In this document: piece by piece, positions 8,033 to 15,997 of the stretch
Layout: every line of letters begins with the position of its first letter
Position numbering within the stretch: the first letter of the stretch is position 1
NCBI GenBank assembly: GCA_035701825.1
Contig: DASSRK010000160.1
Coordinates: 1-64,000, forward strand
Source: CADEED01 sp035701825
GTDB taxonomy: Bacteria; Pseudomonadota; Gammaproteobacteria; Steroidobacterales; Steroidobacteraceae
Direction of reading: 5' to 3'
DNA: 64,000 bases
Made by a program: the position numbers and the translations under genes
Notes under the pieces: model-generated
The model's input: the letters and a program-made list of their open reading frames with translations, nothing else
Told to the model about the DNA's origin: nothing
Databases searched by the model: none

Positions 8033-8875
8033 TTACAAATTGACGATACCCGATCCTATCTCGATCACTTCTCCGCCGACGAATACTTCGTTGTCGGTGT
8101 TGACCTCGAGCCGCAACGTCGAAGGCCGGCCCACGAGCTCGCCCTGCGAGATCTCGAAGTCGAGCGGCGGGCGGCGTCCCATGGCGATGAACCAGGCGCC
8201 GAGATTGGCGCAGGCGGAGCCGGTCGCCGGGTCTTCGAGGATGGCGGCGCCGTCGGGGAAGAAGAACCGGCTCATGATCTTCTTCGCGCCGGTGGACGCG
8301 AACACCAGCGCCTGCCCGGCGCCATCGGCGCTGCGCAGCTTCTCGAACATCGCGGGCAACGGATGCACGCGCCGCACCGCCGACTCGCTGGTCAGCGGGA
8401 TGATGAGCTGCTCGCGCCCGGCCTTGACCCACAGCGGCTGGAAGCCGATGTCGCCCGCCTCGATGCCTAACAATCTTGCGATCTCCGCGGGCGGCGCTTC
8501 CACCAGCCGGGAGGAAGCGGGCATGGCGCGCAGCGTCCAGTGATCGCCGTTGGCGGTGACCGGGATGATGCCGGCGCGCATCTCGAGGCCGAGCTGGTTG
8601 CCGCCGAGGCCGAGCGCACGGCACACGTGCGCCGTGCCGAGCGTCGGATGTCCCGCGAACGGCATCTCGTAGGCGGGCGTGAAGATGCGCACCAGCGCGG
8701 CGGCCCGCTTGGACGGCAGGATGAACGTGGTCTCCGAGAGGTTGAACTGGCGCGCGACGGCCTGCATCTGCGCCGCGTCCAGCCCGCTGCCGTCCTCGAC
8801 CACGCACAGGGGATTCCCCGAGAGACGGGTGCCGCCCTGCGTGAACACGTTGAGGATCCGGAAGCGCAATTGCAT
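8033..8875 (-). CDS. PhzF-family isomerase/epimerase
   Basis: A 280-aa member of the PhzF/diaminopimelate-epimerase-fold family. It has two similar halves with the active site between them. The conserved catalytic Glu is Glu48 in FNLSETTF. GNPLCVV near residue 20 and GHPTLGTAHV around 75, plus the second-half loop EDPATGSACANLGAWF, are standard PhzF motifs. It is not accompanied by phenazine genes, so phenazine synthesis is unlikely; most family members are isomerases of unknown substrate. It precedes the PLP enzyme in the same direction, which suggests amino-acid-related chemistry. Confidence 0.9.
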   Translation of the reverse strand: MQLRFRILNVFTQGGTRLSGNPLCVVEDGSGLDAAQMQAVARQFNLSETTFILPSKRAAALVRIFTPAYEMPFAGHPTLGTAHVCRALGLGGNQLGLEMRAGIIPVTANGDHWTLRAMPASSRLVEAPPAEIARLLGIEAGDIGFQPLWVKAGREQLIIPLTSESAVRRVHPLPAMFEKLRSADGAGQALVFASTGAKKIMSRFFFPDGAAILEDPATGSACANLGAWFIAMGRRPPLDFEISQGELVGRPSTLRLEVNTDNEVFVGGEVIEIGSGIVNL

Positions 8876-8996
8876 ACGCGCGGGATTATTTCACAACCCT
8901 AGCTAGCAAGCGTCGGTACACGTTCGCGCTTTTCAGCCTGCCATTTGCCGCCGCCGCCCGCGGGATCCCGGACCCGCGCGCGGTGGGCGGGCGCGC

Positions 8997-9356
8997 TTAC
9001 AGGTCGACCAGCATCTTGAAGCCGCCGTACACCATTCGCTTGTTGTCGAACGGCATGGCGCCGGCCTTCATCATGTGCGCCAGGCGTGGATCCTTCATGC
9101 ACTTCGCGTTGATGCGGTCGCGGTCCTTGCGCGAGCGATACACGATCCACGAGAAGAACACCTGCTCGCCCTTCTTGAGCTTCACGCCCTGCGCGAAGGA
9201 AGTGCGCAACCCGTAGTTCACGTCGTCGCCGGCGCATTCGACGTAGCCGATGGCACCGTGCTCCATCCATACCTTGCCGGCTTCGATGGCCAGCCTCTTG
9301 TACTTCGCGACGTTCTTCTTCGGGACCGGTACGAGGAACCCATCTACGTAGGCCAT
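8997..9356 (-). CDS. DUF1428 (YbaA-like) protein
   Basis: A 119-aa cytoplasmic protein of the DUF1428 family, a ferredoxin-like dimeric alpha-beta fold. Diagnostic stretches are MAYVDGFLVPVPKKN at the N-terminus, a central WMEHGAIGYVECAGDDV and C-terminal FDNKRMVYGGFKMLVDL. Length matches the family. A strong AGGAGG lies 5 bases upstream of ATG 9356. No biochemical role is established for the family; the context (ABC exporter upstream, PhzF/PLP genes downstream, all minus strand) gives no clear hint. Confidence 0.9.
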   Translation of the reverse strand: MAYVDGFLVPVPKKNVAKYKRLAIEAGKVWMEHGAIGYVECAGDDVNYGLRTSFAQGVKLKKGEQVFFSWIVYRSRKDRDRINAKCMKDPRLAHMMKAGAMPFDNKRMVYGGFKMLVDL

Positions 9357-9378
9357 GTCGTCCTCCTGTCGTTCGCTG

Positions 9379-11196
9379 TCAGGCGGCGTCGGAACGCTCG
9401 CCGAATTGTAGCGCCGCGAGCCGCGCGTACAGCGCGTTCTCCCGCAGCAGTTGCTCGTGGTGGCCGGTGCCGACGATCCGGCCCCGGTCGATCACGACGA
9501 TCCGGTCGGATTCGATGGCGGTCGCGAGGCGATGCGCGATCACCAGCGTGGTGCGGCTGCGCATGAGCTTCTCGAGCGCGTCCTGCACCAGCCGCTCGCT
9601 CTCGGAGTCGAGCGAGCTGGTGGCCTCGTCGAGCAGCAGGATGGGCGGATTCTTGAGGATGGCGCGCGCGATCGCGATGCGCTGCTTCTGCCCGCCCGAC
9701 AGCCGCGTGCCGCGCTCGCCGAGGAAGGTGTCGTAGCCCTCGGGCAGGCGGCGCAGGAACTCGTCGGCGGCCGCGGCGCGCGCCGCGGCCTCGATCTCGG
9801 CGTCGCTGGCGCCGGGCCGGCCATAGCGGATGTTCTCGCGCGCGCTGGCGCCGAAGATCATGGTCTCCTGCGGCACCAGGCCGACGCGCGCGCGCACCGC
9901 CTGCGGATCGGCGAGCGCGATGTCGACGCCGTCGATCAGGATGCGGCCGGCGGCCGGGTCGTAGAAGCGCAGCAGCAGCTGGAACACCGTGCTCTTGCCG
10001 GCGCCCGACGGCCCCACGAAGGCCACCTTCTCGCCGTGCGCGATGTCGAGGTGGAAGTCGTGGAGCGCGCGCGTGTCGCGGCGCGAGGGATAGGAGAAGC
10101 TCAGGTGCTCGAAGGAGATCTGCCCGCGCTCCGCCGGGTTCAGCGCCACCGGGCGTTCGGGTATCCGTATGGACGGGCGCGACTCCAGTAGTTCGACGGT
10201 GCGCTCCATGGCGCCCGAGGCGCGCTGCAGCTCGCCCCACATCTCCGACAGCGCCGCCACCGAGGTCCCCATGAACAGCGCGTAGCTCAGGAACTTGGCG
10301 AGATCGCCGCCGGTCATGGCGCCGTGCAGCACGGCGCGCGCGCCCAGCCACAGCACCAGCGTCACCGCCGAGAAGGTCGCGAGGATGGCGACCGCCATCA
10401 GCCAGCCGCGCACGCGCGTGCGGCGCACGGCCGTGGCGAAGCTCTCCTCCACCGCCGCGTCGTACTTGCGCCCCTGCAGCTCCTCGAGCGTGAAGGCCTG
10501 CACGGTCTGGATGGCATTGAGCGTCTCGCCGGCCAGGCCCGAGGTGTCGGCGACGCGGTCCTGCGAATCGCGCGACAGGCGGCGCACGCGCCGGCCGAAC
10601 ACCATCATGGGCAGCAGCACCGTCGGGATGAGCGCGAAGATGATCAGCGCCAGCTTCAGGTTGGTCAGCAGCAGCAGCACCAGCGATCCCACGAACGACA
10701 CGCTGGAGCGCAGCAGGATGGACAGGCCGATGCCCGACAGCGACTGGATCAGCGTGGTGTCGGTGGTCAGCCGCGACAGCACCTCGCCGGTCTTGGTGAC
10801 CTCGAAGAACGCCGGGTCCATGCGGATCACGCGCCGGTACACCGCGCTGCGCAGGTCAGCGACCACGCGCTCGCCTATCCAGTTCACCAGGTACATGCGC
10901 AGGCTCGCGAACGCGGCGAACACCGCGGCGGCCAGCAGCAGCAGCAGGAAATAGCGGTCGATGGCCGCGGCGTTGGAGGCGGTGAAGCCCTTGTCGATGA
11001 CGTTCTTGAGCGCCTGCGGCAGCGCCAGCATGGCGGCCGCGGCCACCAGCAGAGCGACGATGCCCACGATCATGCGTGCCCGATATGGCGCCAGGAACGG
11101 CAGCAGCGCGCGCAGTGGCCGGAGCGAACGCGCCTTGGGCCGTTCCGAACCAACACTCACGGTGGCCTGGCTATCGCCGGAACGCGGAGTGCTCAT
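9379..11196 (-). CDS. MsbA-like ABC exporter (fused permease and ATPase)
   Basis: A 605-aa half-transporter that works as a homodimer in the inner membrane. The six-helix exporter domain covers about residues 30-320 and the ATPase about 355-590. Walker A is GPSGAGKST (about 394), the signature LSGGQKQRIAIARAI (about 498), Walker B ILLLDEATSSLDSES (about 517), and the H-loop lies in VIAHRLAT. It is of the MsbA/lipid A or multidrug exporter class; the usual lpxK neighbour is absent, so the substrate is open. Its start overlaps the upstream Mpo1-like gene by 26 bases, pointing to coupling in one transcript with that gene and PEP carboxylase. Confidence 0.9.
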   Translation of the reverse strand: MSTPRSGDSQATVSVGSERPKARSLRPLRALLPFLAPYRARMIVGIVALLVAAAAMLALPQALKNVIDKGFTASNAAAIDRYFLLLLLAAAVFAAFASLRMYLVNWIGERVVADLRSAVYRRVIRMDPAFFEVTKTGEVLSRLTTDTTLIQSLSGIGLSILLRSSVSFVGSLVLLLLTNLKLALIIFALIPTVLLPMMVFGRRVRRLSRDSQDRVADTSGLAGETLNAIQTVQAFTLEELQGRKYDAAVEESFATAVRRTRVRGWLMAVAILATFSAVTLVLWLGARAVLHGAMTGGDLAKFLSYALFMGTSVAALSEMWGELQRASGAMERTVELLESRPSIRIPERPVALNPAERGQISFEHLSFSYPSRRDTRALHDFHLDIAHGEKVAFVGPSGAGKSTVFQLLLRFYDPAAGRILIDGVDIALADPQAVRARVGLVPQETMIFGASARENIRYGRPGASDAEIEAAARAAAADEFLRRLPEGYDTFLGERGTRLSGGQKQRIAIARAILKNPPILLLDEATSSLDSESERLVQDALEKLMRSRTTLVIAHRLATAIESDRIVVIDRGRIVGTGHHEQLLRENALYARLAALQFGERSDAA

Positions 11197-11524
11197 TGAA
11201 CCTGAGTCTCCCCAGGTTCAATTCCCACCACATGCGGAAATCGCTGGCCAGGCTGTAGAACGGATGGCGGAAGGTCGCGGGCCGGTTGTGCTCGAAGAAG
11301 AAGTGCCCGACCCACGCGAAGCTGTAGCCGCAGAACGCCGACGCCAGCAACCAGGGCGCGTCGCCCGTGCCGACGAAGGCCAGCAGGCACAGCACCGAGC
11401 CCCACGTGCCCGTGTAGTGGAGCACGCGCGACACCGGGTGCCGGTGTTCGCTCAGGTAAAAGGGATAGAACTCCGCGAGGTTGCGGAAGCCCGATTCCCT
11501 GGGTGCGCCGCTGTGTAAATCCAT
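11171..11524 (-). CDS. Mpo1-like (DUF962) membrane protein
   Basis: A 117-aa membrane protein of the DUF962/Mpo1-like family. In yeast, Mpo1 is a 2-hydroxy fatty acid dioxygenase; bacterial members are mostly untested. Visible family features are FYPFYLSEHRHPVSRVLHYTG at the N-terminus (with conserved His residues), two hydrophobic segments (about 43-75), and WVGHFFFEHNRPATFRHPFY with more conserved His. These His residues are candidates for iron binding. It lies 9 bases after the PEP carboxylase stop and overlaps the ABC exporter start, so it belongs to that transcript. Confidence 0.88.
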   Translation of the reverse strand: MDLHSGAPRESGFRNLAEFYPFYLSEHRHPVSRVLHYTGTWGSVLCLLAFVGTGDAPWLLASAFCGYSFAWVGHFFFEHNRPATFRHPFYSLASDFRMWWELNLGRLRFNEHSAFRR

Positions 11525-11533
11525 TGGCGGCCA

Positions 11534-14257
11534 TCATCCGGTACTCTGCAGCCCCTCTGCAATCCCCGCCGTGCAGGCCAGCAATGCCTCGAACAGTTCG
11601 CGGTCCTGGCGGCCGGTCTCCCGCCAGCGCCTCAGCAGGTCGACCTGCAGCAGGTTGATGGGATCGACGTAGGGGTTGCGCAGCTCGATGGCGCGCTGGA
11701 GCGTGGTGTCGCGGTCGAGCAGCGCGTCGATCTGCTTGATCCGCAGGACCTGCTCACGCACCAGGGCGAACTCCTCGCGGATGAGCGCGCCGAAGCCTCG
11801 CAGGCGCGCCTCGGCCAGTTCCTCGTAGGCGGCCGCGATCTCGAGGTCGGCGCGCGCCAGCGAGGCTTCCAGGTCGTCGACCAGGGTGTTGAGGAAATTC
11901 CAGCCGCCGTAGGCCGAACGCGCCACCTCGAGGCCGAGCTCGTCGATGGCGGTGCGCAATCCCACGCCGGCGCCATACCAGGCCGGAAACAGGTGCCGCG
12001 ACTGCGTCCACGCATAGACCCACGGCACGGCGCGCAGCGCATCGAACCCGTCCTGCCCCGGGCGCACCGCGGGGCGCGAGCCGATCTGCATGCGGCTAAT
12101 GACGTCGATGGGCGTGGCCGCATTGAACCAGGCGTAGAACCCCGACTCGCCATACACCAGGCGGCGGTAGTGCGCGCGGCTCGCCTCGGCCAGGCGTGCC
12201 GCGAACTGCAGCTGCGCGGGCATCGGCGCCATGCCGGTGGCGGCGTTGCCGAGCGTGAGCTCGAGCGCGTTGAAGGCGCGCTCCAGCGTGCGCATGGCGA
12301 TAGGCCGCAGGCCATAGCTCTGGTTGATGACCTCGCCCTGCTCGGTGAAGCGCAGCACGCCGTTCACCGTGCCGGGCGGTGCGGTGCGCACCAGCGAATC
12401 GACGCGCCCGCCGCCGCGCGCGATGCTGCCGCCGCGCGCATGGAAGATCACGTGCCGCTCGTTGGCCGCGGCGAGCGCGGCGGAAAGCTCGGCCTGCGCG
12501 CGGTACGCGGCGTGGCGCGAGGCGCAGATGCCGCTGTCCTTGTTGGTGTCGGAATAACCGACCAGCGCGCACTGCGTGCGGCCGCGCGCATCCAGGTGCC
12601 GGCGGTACAACGGATCGCCCAGCAGCGTGCGCATCACCTCGCCGCAGCGCTCCAGCACCTCCACCGACTCGAACATCGGCGCGATGTCGACCGCGACCTC
12701 GGCGCTGTTGCGATCCCAGGCTTCCGCCCAGCGCGCCAGCAGCAGCGGCGCGAGCACGTCGTCGGCGGCCTGCGTGCCGCTCACCACGTAGTAGCCGATG
12801 GCGTCCGGGCCGTAGCGGTGCCGGCACTGCAGGATGGCTTCGAACACGCCGAGCGTGCGCTTGCCGAGCGCGTCGAGCTCCACCTTGTAACCGGTGTCGC
12901 GCTCGATGGCCTGCACCAGCAGGTCGTGGCGCTCGGCCGGTGCGCGCGACATCCACTGCGGATCGTCGAGGCCCTGGCCGATGACACGGTGATGCACCTC
13001 GGCCTGCTGGCGCAGATCGAGCGTCGCCAGGTGGAACCCGAAGGTCTCGACGCGGCGGATCAGCCGCTGCACGTTGGCCCAGCCGGCGTGGAAGCCGCGG
13101 TTGGCGCGCAGGCTCGTGGCGATCAGCTTGAGATCGCGCAGGAACTGCGCCGGGCCCTCGTAGGCGTTCGGGCGGCCGTCGTACGTGAGGCGCAGCCGCT
13201 CGGCCACCTGGCCGAGGAACACGCGGTATGGCATGCGGTCGTGGCGCGCCGGCGTGATGCCCTGCGCGCCCGGGATCAGCGTGCCGTACAACTCGATGCG
13301 CTGCGTGAGCTCCGGCGTCACCGAGCTGCGGCTGGCGCTCTGCGACAGGATCTGCGCCAGGTTCTGGCACTCGCCGAAGTAGGCATTGATGATGACCTGC
13401 TGCTGGCGCGCCAGGGTCTGGCGGATGGTCTTGGCGTGCACGTCGGGGTTGCCGTCCATGTCGCCGCCCACCCAGGTACCGAAGCGCACGATGTTCGGCA
13501 GCTCCAGCGACTCCGGGGCGACGCCGTAGAGCTTGCCCAGCGCCTCGGCCAGCTCGTCGTAGAACGCGGGCAGGATGCGATACAGGATCTCCGCCAGGTA
13601 GAACACGACGTGCTCCCGCTCGTCGGCGACCGTGAGGCGTTCGCGCGGATGATCCTCGGTCTGCCAGGCCGTGGTCACTTCCATGCGCACGCGCGCCCAG
13701 TTGTGGCGCAGCTCCTGCGGCGTGAGCGTCGGGTCGAGCCGATCGAGCAACAGCCCGGCGATGCGCTGGTTCTTGCGCAGCATGGTGCGGCGCGCGCTCT
13801 CGGTGGGATGCGCGGTGAACACCGGCTCGATGCGGACCTGCCTGAGTAGTTCGAGCAGGTCGGCGAGCGACAGGCCGCGGCCCTTGAGCTCGGTCAGCGC
13901 GGCTTCGACGCCGCCCGGCTGCGCCCGCTCGCTGGCCTCGACGAAGTAGGCGCGCCGCCGGCGGATGCGATGCACCTTCTCGGCGAGGTTGACGGCGCGG
14001 AACCACATGGAAAAGGCGCGCGCCAGGTCGCGCCCCACCTGCGGCGCGCGGCCGCGCAGCTTGGCCTGCAACTCGATCGCGGCGGCCTTGTCGCCCGCGC
14101 GGCGCCGGATCGACAGCCGCCGGTCTTCCTCGACCAGCTCGAACAGCGCTTCGCCGCCCTGCTCGCGCAGCACGTCGCCGACCAGTGCGCCGAGCACGTG
14201 CACGTCGTCGCGCAGCGCGGAGTGTTTGGCGGGGAACTGTATGTCGTCGCGCTTCAC
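11534..14257 (-). CDS. ppc: Phosphoenolpyruvate carboxylase
   Basis: A 907-aa cytoplasmic enzyme that carboxylates PEP with bicarbonate to oxaloacetate, refilling the TCA cycle. The catalytic His lies in VFTAHPTES (about 145-153). The glycine-rich substrate loop FHARGGSIARGGG is near 604, preceded by GYSDTNKDSG. The C-terminus ends GIAEGLQSTG, matching the family's hydrophobic-TG tail. Length fits the 880-930 aa class. I take GTG 14257 as the start because the frame upstream is not PEPC-like; no strong ribosome site is visible there. An inverted repeat at 14317-14336 lies 60 bases upstream and might affect it as well as the divergent gene. Confidence 0.95.
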   Translation of the reverse strand: MKRDDIQFPAKHSALRDDVHVLGALVGDVLREQGGEALFELVEEDRRLSIRRRAGDKAAAIELQAKLRGRAPQVGRDLARAFSMWFRAVNLAEKVHRIRRRRAYFVEASERAQPGGVEAALTELKGRGLSLADLLELLRQVRIEPVFTAHPTESARRTMLRKNQRIAGLLLDRLDPTLTPQELRHNWARVRMEVTTAWQTEDHPRERLTVADEREHVVFYLAEILYRILPAFYDELAEALGKLYGVAPESLELPNIVRFGTWVGGDMDGNPDVHAKTIRQTLARQQQVIINAYFGECQNLAQILSQSASRSSVTPELTQRIELYGTLIPGAQGITPARHDRMPYRVFLGQVAERLRLTYDGRPNAYEGPAQFLRDLKLIATSLRANRGFHAGWANVQRLIRRVETFGFHLATLDLRQQAEVHHRVIGQGLDDPQWMSRAPAERHDLLVQAIERDTGYKVELDALGKRTLGVFEAILQCRHRYGPDAIGYYVVSGTQAADDVLAPLLLARWAEAWDRNSAEVAVDIAPMFESVEVLERCGEVMRTLLGDPLYRRHLDARGRTQCALVGYSDTNKDSGICASRHAAYRAQAELSAALAAANERHVIFHARGGSIARGGGRVDSLVRTAPPGTVNGVLRFTEQGEVINQSYGLRPIAMRTLERAFNALELTLGNAATGMAPMPAQLQFAARLAEASRAHYRRLVYGESGFYAWFNAATPIDVISRMQIGSRPAVRPGQDGFDALRAVPWVYAWTQSRHLFPAWYGAGVGLRTAIDELGLEVARSAYGGWNFLNTLVDDLEASLARADLEIAAAYEELAEARLRGFGALIREEFALVREQVLRIKQIDALLDRDTTLQRAIELRNPYVDPINLLQVDLLRRWRETGRQDRELFEALLACTAGIAEGLQSTG

Positions 14258-14316
14258 GGAGCGCGCGATTCTACCGGCAGGCCCGGCGCCGGGCGGCCGG
14301 TCGTCACATTCTCTTG

Positions 14317-14336
14317 AATCAACATTAGTGTTGATT
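14317..14336. promoter_or_regulatory. Perfect inverted repeat, probable operator
   Basis: AATCAACA at 14317-14324 and TGTTGATT at 14329-14336 are exact reverse complements with a TTAG spacer. The repeat sits in an AT-rich patch, unusual here, between ppc and the AbiEi-like gene. A -10-like TATGAT/GATAAT (14345-14353) follows it. AbiEi-type antitoxins repress their own promoters by binding inverted repeats, so this is the likely binding site for the product of 14405-15019. That link is inferred. Confidence 0.6.
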
Positions 14337-14404
14337 ACTGGCAATATGATAATTTCGCGCCATTTACAGGAACAGGTTGTCGACATGTCGCGGGCGCTTG
14401 CGCC

Positions 14405-15019
14405 ATGAACCAGATCGAAGCACTGCGGCGCCTGCGGCAACTGGACAGCCCGGCATTCGAGACACGCGATGCGAGTGCGTTGCTCGGCGTGACGCCCGCC
14501 AACGCGAACATGATCCTGGGCCGGCTCGCCAGCCAGCAGCTGATCACGCACCTGTCGCGCGGGCGCTGGTCGGCGCGCGCATCGCTGCCCCGGTTCATGC
14601 TGCCCGAGCTCGTCGCCGCGCCCTCGCCCGCCTACGTGTCCATGCAGTCCGCACTGTTCCATCGCGGCCTCATCGAGCACATCCCGGCGGTCGTCTTCGC
14701 CGCGACGACCGGCAAGCCACGCCGCGTGGCGACATCCCTGGGCACGATTTCATTCCATCGGCTCCCGCCGGAGCTGTTCTCGGGTTTCGAAGTCGAGCCC
14801 GATGGCAGCAGGATCGCGACCGCGGAGAAGGCCTTGTTCGACATGCTGTACCTCTCGCCGGCGCGCAGCCGGCTGTTTGCCCGGCTGCCGGAACTCACGA
14901 TCCCCAGGATCTTCCGCTGGAAGTACCTGCACGAACTGGTCGCGCAGGTGAAATTCCCGCGGCGACGCGTGCACATCGAACACCGGATGGAGCAATTGCA
15001 GCATGCGCGCAAACGTTGA
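14405..15019 (+). CDS. Orphan AbiEi-type antitoxin/transcriptional regulator
   Basis: A 204-aa protein with an N-terminal winged helix (about 1-55; ASALLGVTPANANMILGRLA looks like the helix-turn-helix) and a C-terminal AbiEi-like domain (YVSMQSALFHRGLIEHIP, then IATAEKALFDMLYL). In type IV toxin-antitoxin pairs, AbiEi represses the operon and counteracts the nucleotidyltransferase toxin AbiEii. No AbiEii gene follows: the next gene, overlapping by 17 bases, is an EamA transporter. It is therefore a solitary regulator, either a remnant of a TA pair or one recruited to control the transporter. The preceding inverted repeat is a good operator candidate. No clear ribosome site precedes ATG 14405. 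Confidence 0.8.
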   Translation: MNQIEALRRLRQLDSPAFETRDASALLGVTPANANMILGRLASQQLITHLSRGRWSARASLPRFMLPELVAAPSPAYVSMQSALFHRGLIEHIPAVVFAATTGKPRRVATSLGTISFHRLPPELFSGFEVEPDGSRIATAEKALFDMLYLSPARSRLFARLPELTIPRIFRWKYLHELVAQVKFPRRRVHIEHRMEQLQHARKR

Positions 15020-15989
15020 ATCGCCCCGCGGGACGCGCCCGTCACCGCGTCTCGGCATGTTGTTTGTCGCCGGCGGCGCGATCCTGTTCGCCAGCAAGGG
15101 CATATTCAGCAAGGCGCTGTACCAGCGCGGCGTGGGCTTCGAGCTGCTGGTCACGGTGCGCGCGCTGCTCGCCATGCCGCTGTTCGCCTGGATCGCGCTG
15201 CGCCCGGCCGGCCCGGATCCGGTGGACCCGGGCGCAACTCGACCCCCGCCCCGCGCCGGGGCCGTGATCGGCGCCGTGGTGGCCGGAATCCTCTGCTACT
15301 ACGTCGGCGCGCTGCTCGATTTCCGGGCGCTGATGCTCATCGACGCCTCCGTCGAACGGGTGCTGCTGTTCAGCTACCCGGCCATCGTGGTGCTGATCAG
15401 TTCGGTCATGGCCCGGCGCGCGCCGGACCGCCGGCTGGTGCTGGCGATGTCGGTCACCTGGGTCGGCATCTTCTTCGCCATGGGAGGAGTCGACGCCGGC
15501 GAGCTGCGCCAGAACCTGTTGGGGGCCGCGCTGGTGCTGATGGCGGCGCTCACCACCGCGCTGTATTTCCTGATCGGCGAGCGCTACACCCGCGAGCTCG
15601 GCAGCACGCGCTTCGCGGCCATCGCCATGGGCGCCTCGGCCGTGGTGCTGGCCGTGCATTTCACGGTGTTGCGCTCGTGGCGTGAGCTCGCCGTGCTCGG
15701 CTTGCACGACTGGCTGCTGCTCGGAGTGCTGGCCATTGCCTGCATGTTCCTTCCCGGGCTCATGCAGGCGGAGGGCGTGCGCCGCGTCGGCGCGCAGCGC
15801 GCGGCCATCGGCAGCACCGTCGGGCCGCCCGCGACCATCCTGCTGGCGGCCCTGTTCCTCGGCGAACGCCTCAACGGCTGGCAGCTGCTCGGCACGGCGA
15901 TGATCATCGCCAGCGTGCTGGCGCTGTCGGTGGCGAGGGAGAAGACGCCGCCCGGCGCGGACGTGGACGCGGCCGGCCCCGCGCAATAG
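15003..15989 (+). CDS. EamA/DMT-superfamily transporter
   Basis: A 328-aa inner-membrane protein with about ten transmembrane helices in two EamA repeats (about 18-155 and 175-312). Starts of the repeats are marked by LFVAGGAILFASKGIFSKAL and AALVLMAALTTALYFLIGER; the second repeat ends with the family's LGERLNGWQLLGTAMIIASV. Members export amino acids, metabolites or drugs. The substrate cannot be read from sequence. The start overlaps the AbiEi-like gene by 17 bases, so both are translated from one mRNA and the regulator may control export. Confidence 0.88.
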   Translation: MRANVESPRGTRPSPRLGMLFVAGGAILFASKGIFSKALYQRGVGFELLVTVRALLAMPLFAWIALRPAGPDPVDPGATRPPPRAGAVIGAVVAGILCYYVGALLDFRALMLIDASVERVLLFSYPAIVVLISSVMARRAPDRRLVLAMSVTWVGIFFAMGGVDAGELRQNLLGAALVLMAALTTALYFLIGERYTRELGSTRFAAIAMGASAVVLAVHFTVLRSWRELAVLGLHDWLLLGVLAIACMFLPGLMQAEGVRRVGAQRAAIGSTVGPPATILLAALFLGERLNGWQLLGTAMIIASVLALSVAREKTPPGADVDAAGPAQ

Positions 15990-15997
15990 CCGGCTAA

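Noticed and set aside
8033..8875. Phenazine biosynthesis cluster
   Set aside because: Only a PhzF-fold protein is present; none of PhzA-E or PhzG is near.
14405..15989. Complete AbiE toxin-antitoxin system
   Set aside because: No AbiEii-type nucleotidyltransferase gene follows; the coupled gene is an EamA transporter.
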